A stretch of 6,527 nucleotides of DNA, taken from NCBI GenBank assembly GCA_026397695.1, contig JAPLUJ010000326.1, forward strand, positions 1 to 6,527, read 5' to 3'. Of the stretch, positions 6,269 to 6,527 are shown one piece after another (the first letter of the stretch is position 1; the number at the start of each line of letters is the position of its first letter). The notes beneath the pieces are model-generated. The model did not search any database and was not told where the DNA came from. It worked only from the letters and a program-made list of their open reading frames with translations. Made by a program: the position numbers and the translations under genes. Source of the stretch: Verrucomicrobiota bacterium. Lineage in GTDB: Bacteria > Verrucomicrobiota > Verrucomicrobiia > Verrucomicrobiales > Akkermansiaceae.

Positions 6269-6303
6269 CCCCCCTTTCCCCCGCAACCCCCATTTCCCCG
6301 CCC
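6269..6303 (-). other. Strong G-quadruplex-forming tract (minus strand)
   Basis: On the minus strand, read from 6303, G runs of 3, 4, 5, 5 and 6 are separated by spacers of 1, 4, 4 and 3 nt. Four runs have at least four G, so a quadruplex with four or more stacked tetrads fits the usual rule easily. The plus strand has the matching C runs (i-motif potential). It lies 65-99 bp upstream of the start codon at 6368 on the template strand of that gene, so a transcript of it would be C-rich; any effect would act at DNA level. Confidence 0.7.
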
Positions 6304-6367
6304 TCCGAACCGGCCACCGGCTCTTCCATCGGCCTTCACCCCAAAAGCAAATTCCTAGCATTCATTA

Positions 6368-6527
6368 ATGAAACGTTTGCGTCGCTATATTGGATCGGGA
6401 GCCATGGTCAGCATTGCCTTCTCCCTGCCAGCCTCAGCCAATTTGGTGATTGATACTGTCATGATCGGCAACATCGGCAATGCCAATGACGGCAGCGGCT
6501 ACGGCGGCGTATCTTACGCCTACAGGA
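6368..6527 (+). CDS. Secreted protein, formylglycine-generating-enzyme-like, N-terminal part (3' end outside window)
   Basis: Fifty-three codons are visible and the gene runs out of the window. The ATG at 6368 is the first in frame after a TAG at 6356-6358; no Shine-Dalgarno sequence precedes it. The protein begins with K2-R3-L4-R5-R6, a hydrophobic segment (residues 7-20) and a likely signal peptidase I site after A22-S23-A24. The mature start, LVIDTVMIGNIGNANDG followed by SGYGGVSYAYR, is the opening I associate with secreted SUMF1/formylglycine-generating-enzyme-like proteins of Verrucomicrobia and Planctomycetes, where it leads into a 'KYEVTNAQYAEFLN' type segment. That segment is beyond the window edge, so the assignment rests on about 28 residues. 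Members often carry a C-terminal PEP-CTERM anchor and many lack sulfatase-activating catalytic cysteines; neither can be checked here. Confidence 0.65.
   Translation, partial: MKRLRRYIGSGAMVSIAFSLPASANLVIDTVMIGNIGNANDGSGYGGVSYAYR

Larger units (their letters stand above)
5480..6367. other. 888-bp stretch without a confident gene
   Basis: No long ORF here resembles a known family over its length; those that exist on both strands are arginine-, proline- or histidine-rich and look like chance readings. The stretch holds a possible 51-codon minus-strand ORF, a possible epimerase remnant, two inverted repeats, two pairs of direct repeats and a G-quadruplex motif, each listed separately. From about 6240 to 6340 the plus strand is strongly pyrimidine-rich. 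The mix suggests decayed genes plus the upstream region of the last gene. Confidence 0.75.

Noticed and set aside
5880..6339. Two overlapping minus-strand frames of 135 and 149 codons.
   Set aside because: Gly/Arg/Trp-rich readings of the purine-rich strand, including the G-run tract; this is composition, not coding.
1..6527. CRISPR array, tRNA, rRNA or complete insertion sequence.
   Set aside because: No regularly spaced repeats, tRNA-like cloverleaf, rRNA segment or transposase reading was seen.

Overview
The window looks like chromosomal DNA from a member of the Verrucomicrobia, probably the Verrucomicrobiaceae/Akkermansiaceae side. The main evidence is the first gene, whose C-terminus matches Verru_Chthon cassette protein A, a family known essentially only from that phylum. 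A verrucomicrobial-style L35/L20 pair, moderately high GC and poorly developed Shine-Dalgarno sites at several starts agree with this. The assignment is recognition by eye; no search was run.

Layout. Positions 1-977 (+) are the 3' part of the Verru_Chthon protein A gene, followed after 11 nt by a secreted protein of unknown function (989-1696, +), probably co-transcribed. These converge on the ribosomal pair rpmI-rplT (2486-1757, -). That pair ends in a strong rho-independent terminator starting 2 nt past the stop codon of the secreted-protein gene. The 139-nt spacer between rpmI and rplT can form several RNA hairpins. Neither infC nor pheS flanks the pair here.

Divergent from rpmI lies a PLP-dependent cystathionine gamma-synthase-like gene of the fungal Str2 type (2604-4051, +). 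It is broken by an in-frame TAG and a separate frameshift or small deletion about 25-30 nt downstream. Twenty-four nt later starts an intact NodT/TolC-type outer-membrane efflux lipoprotein (4076-5479, +) with no pump or adaptor gene in the window.

Positions 5480-6367 form an 888-bp stretch with no confident gene. It holds a possible 51-codon ORF on the minus strand with a good ribosome-binding site, a possible remnant of a nucleotide-sugar epimerase, two hairpin-forming inverted repeats, two pairs of 11-bp direct repeats, and a very strong G-quadruplex motif on the minus strand. The window ends in the first 53 codons of a secreted protein (6368 onward, +) whose start resembles formylglycine-generating-enzyme-like (SUMF1-type) secreted proteins.

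The genes do not form one pathway. The window joins the end of a cell-surface/pseudopilin cassette, a housekeeping ribosomal operon, a decayed sulfur amino-acid gene, a stand-alone efflux channel and a decaying intergenic region. No clearly new system is visible. The most unusual items are the G-quadruplex tract, the structured rpmI-rplT spacer, the doubly broken Str2-like gene and the 888-bp region.
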